Under the pieces are notes generated by a model. That model ran no database searches. It was not told the origin of the DNA and worked only from the letters and a program-made list of their open reading frames with translations. A stretch of 64,000 nucleotides of DNA, from assembly GCA_041743975.1 (NCBI GenBank), contig JBGTLT010000220.1, positions 30,936-94,935 on the forward strand, written 5' to 3'. Positions 45,212 to 53,618 of this stretch are shown piece after piece; the first letter of the stretch is position 1, and each line of letters begins with the position of its first letter. Made by a program: the position numbers and the translations under genes. This stretch comes from JTS-RE37 sp041743975 (lineage in GTDB: Bacteria > Bacteroidota > Bacteroidia > Flavobacteriales > Flavobacteriaceae).

Positions 45212-46351
45212 TCAATTGTTACCCATCCTGTTATGTTTTTTCAGGATAGCGACCAACCGCTCTGCGGGCAGGCCAAATATTTTGGTGTTGTTTTTTCCCG
45301 TCATATCCTTTCCTGCCAGGAGGGCGTTTAGTATAGCTTCTTCCGTGGCCTGAACAGTGGCCTCAAAAAATGGGGATAGTTGGTCATTGGGGATCATCTC
45401 CAGGCGAGGCATGGTATCACGTTTTGCGGCATCGGGGTTGGCAGTGGAAAATGCAAGGAAAATATCGCCCGAACTATTGCTCGCATAACTCCCCATCCGC
45501 GCCAGTCCCATAGTGACCCTCCTTGCAAGGCGTTTTAACTGGTGTGGCAACATGGGGGCGTCAGTGGCCACAATGACAATGATGGAACCCTGGTCTTTGT
45601 TATTTTTTAAGGGGTCCCTTTCCGGCATAAGATCCGGTATTTCCTTTCCTACAGCTACCCCTGCAATTGTCAGATCCTTGCGGGCGCCGTAGTTCGCCTG
45701 GACAAGGACTCCCAGGGTATAGGTCACAGAACCGCTTCCCACAACCCGCGAAGCTGTTCCTATCCCCCCCTTGAAATCATGGCAGATCATGCCGGTACCG
45801 CCGCCCACACTGCCTTCTAATACCTGTCCACCTGTTGCCGTATCCAGGGCGGCAAAAACATCTTCTTTTTTTACATGAAAGCCATTGATATCATTGAGGC
45901 TGCCGTCATAGGTTTCCGCTACTACCGGCAGGGCCCAGAAGGCATCGGGTTCATCAGTCAGGCCGAAGAAGAACCTGTTTTGGTACTGCCATTCAATCAC
46001 TGCATCCCTTACCAGGCCTACACTGTGGGTATTGGTGATCATTACAGGCCCTTCCAGAAAACCCGATTCCTCCAGCCACGCAGTGCCGGTCATCTCCCCA
46101 TTGCCATTGAGGCTATACCAGCAGGCAAATACCGGATCATAGGTTCTTCCCCTTGGGAGTATGGCCGTGACCCCTGTTCGCACCGGGCCTTTCCCCACGA
46201 CCAGCTTCCCGTGTCCGGAAATAAGTGTGGTATGTCCAACGGTAACACCCGACACATCCGTGATGGCATTGAATGGCCCGGGAGTGCCATCCAATAGGAT
46301 ACCAATTTCCCTGGCCCTTTGTTGGGGTAAACCCGGAGGTTTTGTTTTCAT
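45212..46351 (-). CDS. P1 family peptidase (DmpA-like, S58)
   Basis: 379 residues. The family are Ntn-fold aminopeptidases that self-cleave into alpha and beta subunits. The glycine-rich GSVGGGTGMICHDFKGGIGT (about 180-199) and the cleavage site DQG-SIIVIVATDAPMLP are present; Ser256 is the predicted nucleophile at the new N-terminus, close to Ser250 of DmpA. Substrates may be D-amino acid or beta-amino acid peptides. No signal peptide is evident. A neighbour further right (mmsA, aminotransferase) handles beta-amino acid carbon, so a beta-peptide substrate is conceivable, but this is inference. Confidence 0.93.
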   Translation of the reverse strand: MKTKPPGLPQQRAREIGILLDGTPGPFNAITDVSGVTVGHTTLISGHGKLVVGKGPVRTGVTAILPRGRTYDPVFACWYSLNGNGEMTGTAWLEESGFLEGPVMITNTHSVGLVRDAVIEWQYQNRFFFGLTDEPDAFWALPVVAETYDGSLNDINGFHVKKEDVFAALDTATGGQVLEGSVGGGTGMICHDFKGGIGTASRVVGSGSVTYTLGVLVQANYGARKDLTIAGVAVGKEIPDLMPERDPLKNNKDQGSIIVIVATDAPMLPHQLKRLARRVTMGLARMGSYASNSSGDIFLAFSTANPDAAKRDTMPRLEMIPNDQLSPFFEATVQATEEAILNALLAGKDMTGKNNTKIFGLPAERLVAILKKHNRMGNN

Positions 46352-46423
46352 ATGCAGCTATACAGTATGTTAACTAATAGGTTCTAAAATGGTTCACAGG
46401 ATCAAAAGGTATCATAGGCTTTT

Positions 46424-46723
46424 TCAAAACATACCCTCCCTACCCGGAAGCAAAGAAGGCCAGGCCCGGTGAATCAACCCCAGCAGGGTAGTATTCGGCT
46501 GATATCCGGCCCCAATACTGTAAATGCTGGCCAGCACAAGTCCAACTACCAAAATGCCGCAGTCAAATCCAGTGATCCTCAATACCCTTCGTTCAACTTG
46601 ATCACGACTGTGCGATTGCAGCTGTATACGGCCTGTTGCGATGTTATAAATTATGGTAAAAATAGCAAGACTAAACGTTATTTTATAGGGTTTTCTGGAT
46701 TTAGCCCAAGGGAATGCCGCCAT
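46424..46723 (-). pseudogene. Decayed cation-transporter (CDF-like) gene
   Basis: The 99-codon frame begins like a membrane transporter (KPYKITFSLAIFTIIYNIATG) and then jumps, about 20 codons later, to SRDQVERRVLRITGFDCGIL and ASIYSIGAGYQPNTTLLGLI. From memory these are, respectively, the first helix and a mid-protein segment of a group of flavobacterial cation transporters of about 200 residues, with the part between them missing. After LLGLI the sequence turns into unrelated residues and stops. An internal deletion plus 3' loss is the simplest reading. The overlapping plus-strand frame looks meaningless. Confidence 0.5.
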
Positions 46724-46810
46724 TTTTCACTGCCGTTTCTATAGTCATCAGGCTATGCGGAGTTGCTGGATTTCCCCGCCATAGCCTTTAGTGGCTAACC
46801 ATAAAATGCT

Positions 46811-47425
46811 TTATCCCTGATCCGGGGAGTGGTTGGTATTCGAATCTGCATAGTAAATTTTCGCTATGGATTCCATTTCCTTTTTGTTAGCAGCAACGGC
46901 CAGTACTTCCTCCCATAAATCCTCTTCAATTAGTTCCCGGAGGGGTTGGGATAATTTGGGTATTTTCGTGAATACCTTCCGCAATTTATTGTCCCAGACG
47001 GGAGCATACCGCAGCAGGTCATCCGGATAAACCACCTTTCTCCGGGTACCCTCATCAATGCCCCTGAAGGGCTCCGGTACATTCAAATAGCCGTAATCAT
47101 CCGTAAGTTGTTCCCCTGCCTGTATGTCGCGGATCGCCACTTCAAAATCGTACGCCGTAGTGACACAGTTGGAGTTAAAACTATGGTTTACAAACCTGCC
47201 GTTGTCCCAACATAGAACAAAATTGCCTTCCTTGTTACGGTATGAATAGATATCCAATATGTTCTGATATACCGGATCCAGGGACTGGATTTCTTTGTGA
47301 CTGAATTCCCGGTCTAATTTATCCAATACCCAGGTTATGGTCCCGGCAGGGATAAATTCTGTGGCAACCACTCCATAACCTACCTCTTTGCTGATAAATT
47401 TAAGTTCTGTTTTTGGATGTATCAT
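46811..47425 (-). CDS. SET-domain protein (putative lysine methyltransferase)
   Basis: 204 residues. The SET fold motifs are visible: GYGVVATEFIPAGTITWVLD (start of the domain, about 16-35), GRFVNHSFNSNCVTT (the NHS/C pseudoknot motif, about 76-90) and IQAGEQLTDDYGYLN (the ELxxDY motif, about 101-115), then a post-SET-like helical tail. SET domains transfer methyl from SAM to protein lysines and are uncommon in Bacteroidota; chlamydial and archaeal examples methylate chromatin-like or ribosomal proteins. The target here is unknown. The gene stands alone. Confidence 0.88.
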   Translation of the reverse strand: MIHPKTELKFISKEVGYGVVATEFIPAGTITWVLDKLDREFSHKEIQSLDPVYQNILDIYSYRNKEGNFVLCWDNGRFVNHSFNSNCVTTAYDFEVAIRDIQAGEQLTDDYGYLNVPEPFRGIDEGTRRKVVYPDDLLRYAPVWDNKLRKVFTKIPKLSQPLRELIEEDLWEEVLAVAANKKEMESIAKIYYADSNTNHSPDQG

Positions 47426-47939
47426 GAAATGGGAAGTTGACCAAAGCCGGACTGTAGTGTATAATTCTGAAAAGTATCATTCATATAATTCGAATACTGA
47501 TAGGATAGGCTATCACGGTTTATAGGAACACCTATGCGTTACAGCGTTTAAAGTTAACAAAAATTAGCGGTTTATAGAACTATTGATTAACCCCATACGT
47601 TAATTTAATCAAAAGAGTTCCCCGGGGCACCTCTCATCCGGATAAGCCGAAACCTCGTAAGAAGATTCGGGGGAGGAAAACCAGCAAAACCTGTGCCGGG
47701 AGTAATCGGGTTATACCCCTGTGTATTTGGGATAATGGGATTCAAGAAATTCTTTATTGTTAAAAAGGTAAGGATGTTTGTTAAACTATTTTATAATGTG
47801 TGATACGCTTGCATGGCAGGGGATTTAATTTCCTTCAGAACTACCCGTCTTTTGTATCATATTGAATAAATTTGATACTACAGTTTTAAGGCTCGGTCAT
47901 GCCGTTCAGGGCCCTGAACTTTACAGGAAAACAGATACA
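47426..47939. other. 514-nt intergenic region before mmsA, with promoter and inverted repeat
   Basis: No gene is seen. A perfect -7 box TAAATTTG (47867-47874) lies 65 nt before the mmsA ATG, without a well-spaced TTG. GTATCA (47854-47859) and TGATAC (47873-47878) form an inverted repeat flanking that box, and another GTGATAC occurs near 47800, so a regulator may bind here. A G-rich stretch (about 47625-47700) shows short self-complementarity but no recognisable RNA. Confidence 0.4.
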
Positions 47940-49409
47940 ATGGAAACAATGGAATCTCCTCCAGTCGTAAAAAATTTCGTTGATGGTAACTTCAGGGATT
48001 CGGAGGATTCGTCCAGGATGGAGGTGGTGAGCCCTTTAGATGGTCAGGTTATATCTTCCGTACCCCTCTCTTCCGGGGCCGATCTCCACAGGGCGGTTGA
48101 GGCGGCCAGGGCTGCATACCCGGCATGGTCCGGCCTGACTCTGAAGGAACGGGTCCAGGTCATTTTTGAATACCGGGCCCTGCTCCAGGATAATATGCAA
48201 AGTCTGAGCCGACTGATTCATCTCGAAAATGGAAAAACGATCTCTGAGGCACAGGCGGAAATAGATAAGGCGGTGGAATTGTGCGAATTTGCGATTTCAC
48301 TGCCTCAGGTCATCTCAAATGAAGTACAGGAGGTCAGTGTGGGGGTCGAATGCAGGACTGAACGAAAACCACTGGGGGTCGTAGCATCTGTCACGCCCTT
48401 TAATTTTCCCAGTATGGTACCCCATTGGACCATTCCAAATACATTGGTATTGGGGAATACCATGATCCTGAAACCATCGGAACTGGTACCCTTGAGTGCC
48501 ATGCGAATTGCTGAATTGCTGAAGGAAGCCGGTTTGCCAAATGGGTTATTCAATGTCGTCAACGGGACAAGGGAAGTAGTGGAGGCCATTTGTGATCATC
48601 CCCATATTGAGGCGGTTTCCTTTGTGGGTTCCACAAGGGTTGCAAAAATGGTGTACCAACGGGCCACTTCCAATCTTAAAAGGTGCCTTGCCCTCGGGGG
48701 TGCCAAGAACCACCTGCTGGTTTTGCCGGACGCCAACCCGGAGATGACCGCATCCAACATCCTGGCATCCATGACAGGGTGTGCAGGTCAACGCTGTATG
48801 GCCGCTTCTGTAATGCTTGGGATTGACAATATACAACACATCATAGACCTGATGGTAGCGGGGGCAGGGAACATTGTCCCCGGGGAAAACCTGGGAACCG
48901 TAATCAGTGCGGAGGCCCGGTTAAAGATTGAAAATTACATCACAGAAGCTGAAAAAAATGGTGCAAAGGTCCTTATTGATGGCAGGAATACTATTGTGGC
49001 CGGGAAGGAAGGCGGTTATTATGTTGGCCCAACCATACTCGATGCAGTGACGCCGGAAATGTCCGTTGCCAGGGAGGAAATATTTGGTCCCGTCCTTTCC
49101 ATCATCAGGGTCCGGAACCTGGAGGAGGCCCTGGCCATTGAAAATGGATCCCCTTATGGAAATGCAGCTGCCGTATTTACCCAAAGTGGAGGCTTGGCCA
49201 GGCAGGTTATAGACGGGGCCGGTGCCGGGATGATCGGGGTCAATATAGGCGTCCCGGTCCCGCGGGAACCTTTTTCCTTTGGAGGATGGAATGAATCCAA
49301 ATTCGGGTCCGGGGATATTACAGGAAAGAGTTCCATTGAATTCTGGACGAAGCTCAAAAAAACCACCATCAAATGGAACCCTGAAGCCAGGACAGGTTGG
49401 ATGAGTTGA
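47940..49409 (+). CDS. mmsA: CoA-acylating methylmalonate-semialdehyde dehydrogenase
   Basis: 489 residues from ATG 47940 (METMESPPVVKNFVDGNF); the frame opens at TTG 47862, but a promoter box lies between. The enzyme converts methylmalonate or malonate semialdehyde to propionyl-CoA or acetyl-CoA with NAD and CoA. The catalytic Cys286 is in TGCAGQRCMAAS, and LALGGAKNHLLVLPDAN shows the family-typical lack of the general-base glutamate found in other aldehyde dehydrogenases. Downstream by 46 nt is an aminotransferase that could supply the semialdehyde, pointing to valine, beta-alanine or beta-aminoisobutyrate breakdown. Confidence 0.94.
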   Translation: METMESPPVVKNFVDGNFRDSEDSSRMEVVSPLDGQVISSVPLSSGADLHRAVEAARAAYPAWSGLTLKERVQVIFEYRALLQDNMQSLSRLIHLENGKTISEAQAEIDKAVELCEFAISLPQVISNEVQEVSVGVECRTERKPLGVVASVTPFNFPSMVPHWTIPNTLVLGNTMILKPSELVPLSAMRIAELLKEAGLPNGLFNVVNGTREVVEAICDHPHIEAVSFVGSTRVAKMVYQRATSNLKRCLALGGAKNHLLVLPDANPEMTASNILASMTGCAGQRCMAASVMLGIDNIQHIIDLMVAGAGNIVPGENLGTVISAEARLKIENYITEAEKNGAKVLIDGRNTIVAGKEGGYYVGPTILDAVTPEMSVAREEIFGPVLSIIRVRNLEEALAIENGSPYGNAAAVFTQSGGLARQVIDGAGAGMIGVNIGVPVPREPFSFGGWNESKFGSGDITGKSSIEFWTKLKKTTIKWNPEARTGWMS

Positions 49410-49455
49410 ACAAGTTGCCCGACGATAGCTGTCTGAGCAAGAAAAGAAATATCAT

Positions 49456-50787
49456 ATGGGGGATCAGGTAATACAGGATAATTTGGATTATACGTTGTTT
49501 TCATGGGGAAAGCAGAAAGGATTGGATCCCATTGATGCAGTGCGGGGCAAGGGGTCCTATATTTTTGACCGGGCGGGGAAAAAGTATCTCGATTTTTCTT
49601 CCCAGCTCATGAATGTGAATATTGGCCATGGCGACCAGCGCATAACCCGTGCGGTGATGAAGCAAATGGAGTCCCTCAGTTACGTCTACCCCGGTATGGC
49701 AACCGAATCACGGGGGCTATTGGGAAAAAAGCTTGCCCAATTAACCCCCGGCAACCTCTGCAAGACCTTTTTTACACTTGGAGGGGCGGAAGCCATTGAA
49801 AATGCGATAAAAATTGCCCGTGTCTATACAGGCAGGTATAAAGTGATCACCCATTACCGTTCGTACCATGGGGCTACCTATGGCGCGATTGCCGCCGGGG
49901 GCGATCCCCGGAAATTTGCTGTGGATGGCCAGGGCCTGAACCATTTCATCCATGTTGAAAACCCCTATTTTTACCGATGCCCATGGCATTCATCAACACT
50001 TGAGGAATGTGGGGAGCGGGCTGCTTCCCACCTGGAAAGGGTAGTGAAGTTCGAAAACCCGGATGCCATTGCGGCCATTTTGTTTGAAGGGGAATCCGGT
50101 TCTTCGGGCTGTATCAAATACCCACCGTTTTATCTCAAAAAAGTAAGGGAGATCTGTGACCGGTATGGCATCCTGATGCTTGTTGATGAGGTTATGAGCG
50201 GCTTTGGAAGGACCGGTAAGATGTTTGGGGTGGACCATCATGCTACAACTCCCGATATTATATGTATGGCAAAGGGGCTTACCTCGGGGTACCTGCCACT
50301 GGGTGCGATGATCATTACGGAAAGCATCGCCGGGTATTTTGACGAGAGACCCCTGCCCCTGGGGTTAACGTATTCTGCACATGCCGTTGCCTGTGCCGCG
50401 GCTTTAGAGAACCTTAAGATCATAGAAACGGAAGGCCTGGTCAGCAAAGCCGCAGCAACAGGGCGCTATATAGAATCAGAAGTGGAAAAACTTAAACACC
50501 AGCACCCTTCCCTGGGGGACTTTCGGAATACAGGATTATTGGGCTGCATTGAGCTGGTACGGAATCGGAAATCAAAGGAACCGTTAACACCCTGGAATGC
50601 CAAACCGGAGCAAATGGAAGCTACCTATAGACTGGCCTCCAAAATCCGGGAATCAGGGATGTTCACCTTTGTCCGATGGAACTGGATATTTATTGCACCT
50701 CCCCTGAATGTCAGCAAAGAGGAAGTGGATGAAGGGTTGCAAATCCTTTCGGAGGCCATGTACGTTGCCGATTCCTATTGCAACTGA
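49456..50787 (+). CDS. Class III (omega) aminotransferase
   Basis: 443 residues. PLP-binding features: the phosphate-cup TLGGAEAIENAIKIARVYTG (about 107-126), LVDEVMSGFGRTGKMFG with the ring-stacking Asp (about 238-254), and the Schiff-base lysine Lys273 in DIICMAKGLTSGYLPLGAM. Its closest likely roles are beta-alanine or beta-aminoisobutyrate:pyruvate, or taurine:pyruvate, transamination. Co-location with mmsA favours the first two, because their semialdehyde products feed directly into MmsA. Confidence 0.92.
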   Translation: MGDQVIQDNLDYTLFSWGKQKGLDPIDAVRGKGSYIFDRAGKKYLDFSSQLMNVNIGHGDQRITRAVMKQMESLSYVYPGMATESRGLLGKKLAQLTPGNLCKTFFTLGGAEAIENAIKIARVYTGRYKVITHYRSYHGATYGAIAAGGDPRKFAVDGQGLNHFIHVENPYFYRCPWHSSTLEECGERAASHLERVVKFENPDAIAAILFEGESGSSGCIKYPPFYLKKVREICDRYGILMLVDEVMSGFGRTGKMFGVDHHATTPDIICMAKGLTSGYLPLGAMIITESIAGYFDERPLPLGLTYSAHAVACAAALENLKIIETEGLVSKAAATGRYIESEVEKLKHQHPSLGDFRNTGLLGCIELVRNRKSKEPLTPWNAKPEQMEATYRLASKIRESGMFTFVRWNWIFIAPPLNVSKEEVDEGLQILSEAMYVADSYCN

Positions 50788-50826
50788 ACGCAACAGGGAA
50801 TTGAAGGGGTAGCCCTGGTTTAAAAG

Positions 50827-50931
50827 CTATTTCTTTTTGGACTTCTTTTCGCGTTTTGCAGCTTTTTTTTCCTTAGCTGATAAAACGGGTTCCTTTTTAA
50901 CATTCTTCTTTGCGTCTTGACTCTTAGCCAT
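50827..50931 (-). CDS. Small lysine-rich basic protein (34 residues)
   Basis: ATG is the complement of 50929-50931 and TAG the complement of 50827-50829. The product starts MAKSQDAKKNVKKEPVL and ends EKKSKKK: 15 of 34 residues are lysine, with no aromatic residue. I recall near-identical tiny proteins (MAKSQNAKKxVKKxPxKTAKEK-like) in many flavobacterial genomes, which argues that it is real. A basic, disordered nucleic-acid or ribosome-associated peptide is likely. It is convergent with the aminotransferase. A weak promoter (TAACTTTA box, minus strand) lies about 25 nt upstream. Confidence 0.7.
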   Translation of the reverse strand: MAKSQDAKKNVKKEPVLSAKEKKAAKREKKSKKK

Positions 50932-51271
50932 AGTACTTAAATTTTGATGCTAAAGTTAGGATTATTTGCTATTGGAAAAAACAATCTCAGTAAATTTATA
51001 GTTTATGTTTGATGGTATATCAGGGGCTTTTGATCTGTAAACCATCTAAAATTTCGCCTGAACCTGTAAATTCAGGATGCCGCTATACCGGAAGTTGCCT
51101 ATGAGAAATAATGCGTAATTTAGCAGACGTACTCCACAAATAGAGCGAGGCGTCTTTCAGATGGCCGGGGACGCCGGTAAAGCATTTTTTTCAAAGAACC
51201 GTTGGTTGATGCGTTTGTATCAGACTAAAGCGTAGTTCAGGTTTGCCTGAATAGCAGTAAAGACCACACCT
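50932..51271. other. 340-nt intergenic region
   Basis: No gene is seen. It holds the divergent control regions of the small basic protein and of the PSD1 gene: TATGTTTG at 51004-51011 resembles a -7 box on the plus strand, and TTCAGG-TTTG-CCTGAA (51236-51251) is a perfect small hairpin 20 nt before the PSD1 start. Confidence 0.4.
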
Positions 51272-53614
51272 ATGAAGCAATTTTTCTTAATAGCAACCAT
51301 CATCTCGCTCCTCACAGTCGTCCTGTATGGGATTAAAAAGGGGGTGTTCCGATCGGATGCGGACGGAATGGTGGATATCAGGATGCCGGAGGTGGTAGAT
51401 TACAATTTCCATATCAAACCCATACTGTCGGATAATTGCTATACCTGCCATGGCCCCGATGCCAATAAGCGCAAAGCGGGGTTGCGGCTCGATCTGCAGG
51501 AGGTGGCATTTGCAGAGTTGCCGGAAACTCCCGGCCAGTATGCCATTGTTGCCGGGAAACCCCATAAAAGCGCCATATTTGAACGGATAACTTCCGATGA
51601 TCCGGCTACCGTGATGCCGCCTCCGGATTCGAAGCGGTCCCTTAAACCATACGAGAAGGAGCTTATAAAAAAATGGATTTCACAGGGTGGCAAATTTCAA
51701 AAGCACTGGGCCTTCCAGGTACCCAAAAAGTCGGAATTGCCACTGGTCACAGACACCGCTTGGGCACAAAATGAAATAGACCTCTTTGTACTTCATAAAT
51801 TAGAGGAGCATAACCTTACGCCCTCCCGGAGGGCCAGTAAGGAGGCCCTGGCGCGGAGGTTAAGCCTTGACCTGACCGGACTTCCCCCCGGCCCCCTGCA
51901 GCTTCAGAAATGGGGGGCTGATCTTGGGGCTGTTCCCCTGGATTCGATTATTGAGGACCTGCTTGCCGCTCCGGCTTATGGGGAACGCATGACCCAATCC
52001 TGGCTGGATGTGGCCCGGTATGCGGATTCCCATGGGTATCAGGACGACAGTTACCGGACTATGTGGCCCTGGCGCGATTGGGTGATCCATGCATTCAATG
52101 AAAACCTGCCCTATGATGAATTCCTGACATGGCAGCTTGCAGGGGACCTCCTGCCGGATGCAACCAAAGAGCAGGTCCTGGCAACCGGATTTAACAGGAA
52201 CCACCCCATTACCCAGGAAGGGGGGGTTATACAGGAGGAATACCGCACTACCTATGTGACAGACCGTACCAATACGCTGGGGAAAGGGATCCTGGGCATA
52301 ACCCTGGAATGTGCCCGCTGCCACGATCATAAGTATGATGCTATTTCCCAGAAGGAATATTATCAAATGTTTTCCTTCTTCAACCAGGTTGATGAAAAAG
52401 GGCTGCAGATGGATGCCGTGCAGGCCGCCAACCAAAAATTCTATGCAGACCCTCCCTATATGACCATAACAGAAGCGGAAACTCGCAGTGTTCTTTCCTT
52501 TGTCAATCTTGAAAAAGGGAAGGAGCTCAATGTAATGGTCATGAATGATTCCGCCCCCCGGCCCACATTTTTGCTCAACCGCGGGAACTATGATGAACCT
52601 GCGGATACCGTCCGGGCCGGGACACCTTCAAAAATCTTTCCTTTTGCGGAAGATCTCCCCAGGAACCGTCTGGGGCTGGCGCAATGGGTAACATCCAAAG
52701 AAAACCCGCTCACTGCCCGGGTCTTTGTAAACAAGGTATGGGGGATGTTGTTCGGCAGGGGGCTGGTGGAAACGGCGGAGGATTTCGGGGTACAGGGTAG
52801 TCTGCCAACGCATCCCGAATTGCTCGACTGGCTGGCGGCGGATTTTATGGAACACGGCTGGGACATCAAATACCTGTTAACAAAAATAGTTCATTCGGCT
52901 ACCTACCAGCAACGTTCAGAACTAAGTCCGGCACTTAACAAAGCAGACCCGGAGAATATATACCTGGCGCGGGCACCGCGGTTCAGGATGAGCGGGGAGA
53001 TGATTCGGGATTATGTGCTGGCTACCAGTGGCCTTCTCAACCGGGAGATCGGGGGACCCAGTGTAAAACCATACCAACCGCCAGGTCTGTGGGAGGAAAC
53101 CAATGCAGGGGGAAACAGGGGGATCCTGACCACCTATGTTCCCGATGTTGGGGATAAGTTGTACCGACGATCACTCTACACCTTCTGGAAACGAACGCTC
53201 CCTCCGGCCAGCATGACTATCTTTGATGCCCCCACCCGCGATTTCTGTGAGGTAAGGCGACAAAAAACTAATACGCCCCTGCAGGCACTGGCCCTGCAAA
53301 ACGATGTACAAATGCTGGAAGCCGCCCGCGTTTTGGCGCAATCTACCGTTGCTGCAATCCCCGATACGGCAAGCGGGGTAGGTGAAATTTTCAGACGTAT
53401 CCTCGTGAGGCAACCGGGCGGTGATGAATTACGGGTTTTGGAAGAATATTATATGGATACACAGGACCATTTCCGGAAAGATACGGAAGCCGCTGAAAAG
53501 CTTTTGGCAGTGGGTGACTTTAAAGGAGCCGACACAGATCCGTCCAAAACGGCTGCCCTGATGCTTACTGCCCAGGTCATTTATAACCTGGATGAAACGA
53601 TCACTAAAGAATAA
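51272..53614 (+). CDS. PSD1 / planctomycete cytochrome c-domain protein (DUF1549, DUF1553)
   Basis: 780 residues. N-terminal anchor (FFLIATIISLLTVVLYGIKK), then a c-type heme site YTCHGPDANKRKAGLRLD with Cys56-x-x-Cys59-His60, a DUF1549 domain (about 160-370; RRLSLDLTGLPP, WLDVARYADSHGYQDDSY, LECARCHDHKYDAI with a second CxxCH at its centre) and DUF1553 (about 455-760; NRLGLAQWVTSKENPLTARV, NTPLQALALQND). Family proteins abound in Planctomycetes and Verrucomicrobia and are thought to serve polysaccharide oxidation or attachment; no reaction is proven. The DUF1501 gene follows after 4 nt. Confidence 0.93.
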   Translation: MKQFFLIATIISLLTVVLYGIKKGVFRSDADGMVDIRMPEVVDYNFHIKPILSDNCYTCHGPDANKRKAGLRLDLQEVAFAELPETPGQYAIVAGKPHKSAIFERITSDDPATVMPPPDSKRSLKPYEKELIKKWISQGGKFQKHWAFQVPKKSELPLVTDTAWAQNEIDLFVLHKLEEHNLTPSRRASKEALARRLSLDLTGLPPGPLQLQKWGADLGAVPLDSIIEDLLAAPAYGERMTQSWLDVARYADSHGYQDDSYRTMWPWRDWVIHAFNENLPYDEFLTWQLAGDLLPDATKEQVLATGFNRNHPITQEGGVIQEEYRTTYVTDRTNTLGKGILGITLECARCHDHKYDAISQKEYYQMFSFFNQVDEKGLQMDAVQAANQKFYADPPYMTITEAETRSVLSFVNLEKGKELNVMVMNDSAPRPTFLLNRGNYDEPADTVRAGTPSKIFPFAEDLPRNRLGLAQWVTSKENPLTARVFVNKVWGMLFGRGLVETAEDFGVQGSLPTHPELLDWLAADFMEHGWDIKYLLTKIVHSATYQQRSELSPALNKADPENIYLARAPRFRMSGEMIRDYVLATSGLLNREIGGPSVKPYQPPGLWEETNAGGNRGILTTYVPDVGDKLYRRSLYTFWKRTLPPASMTIFDAPTRDFCEVRRQKTNTPLQALALQNDVQMLEAARVLAQSTVAAIPDTASGVGEIFRRILVRQPGGDELRVLEEYYMDTQDHFRKDTEAAEKLLAVGDFKGADTDPSKTAALMLTAQVIYNLDETITKE

Positions 53615-53618
53615 TACC

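Noticed and set aside
46469..46744. 91-codon plus-strand frame opposite the decayed transporter
   Set aside because: The minus strand carries the recognisable transporter segments; the plus frame looks random.
47862..47939. TTG-initiated 26-codon extension of mmsA
   Set aside because: A promoter -7 box lies inside it and the added residues do not resemble the family, so ATG 47940 is preferred.
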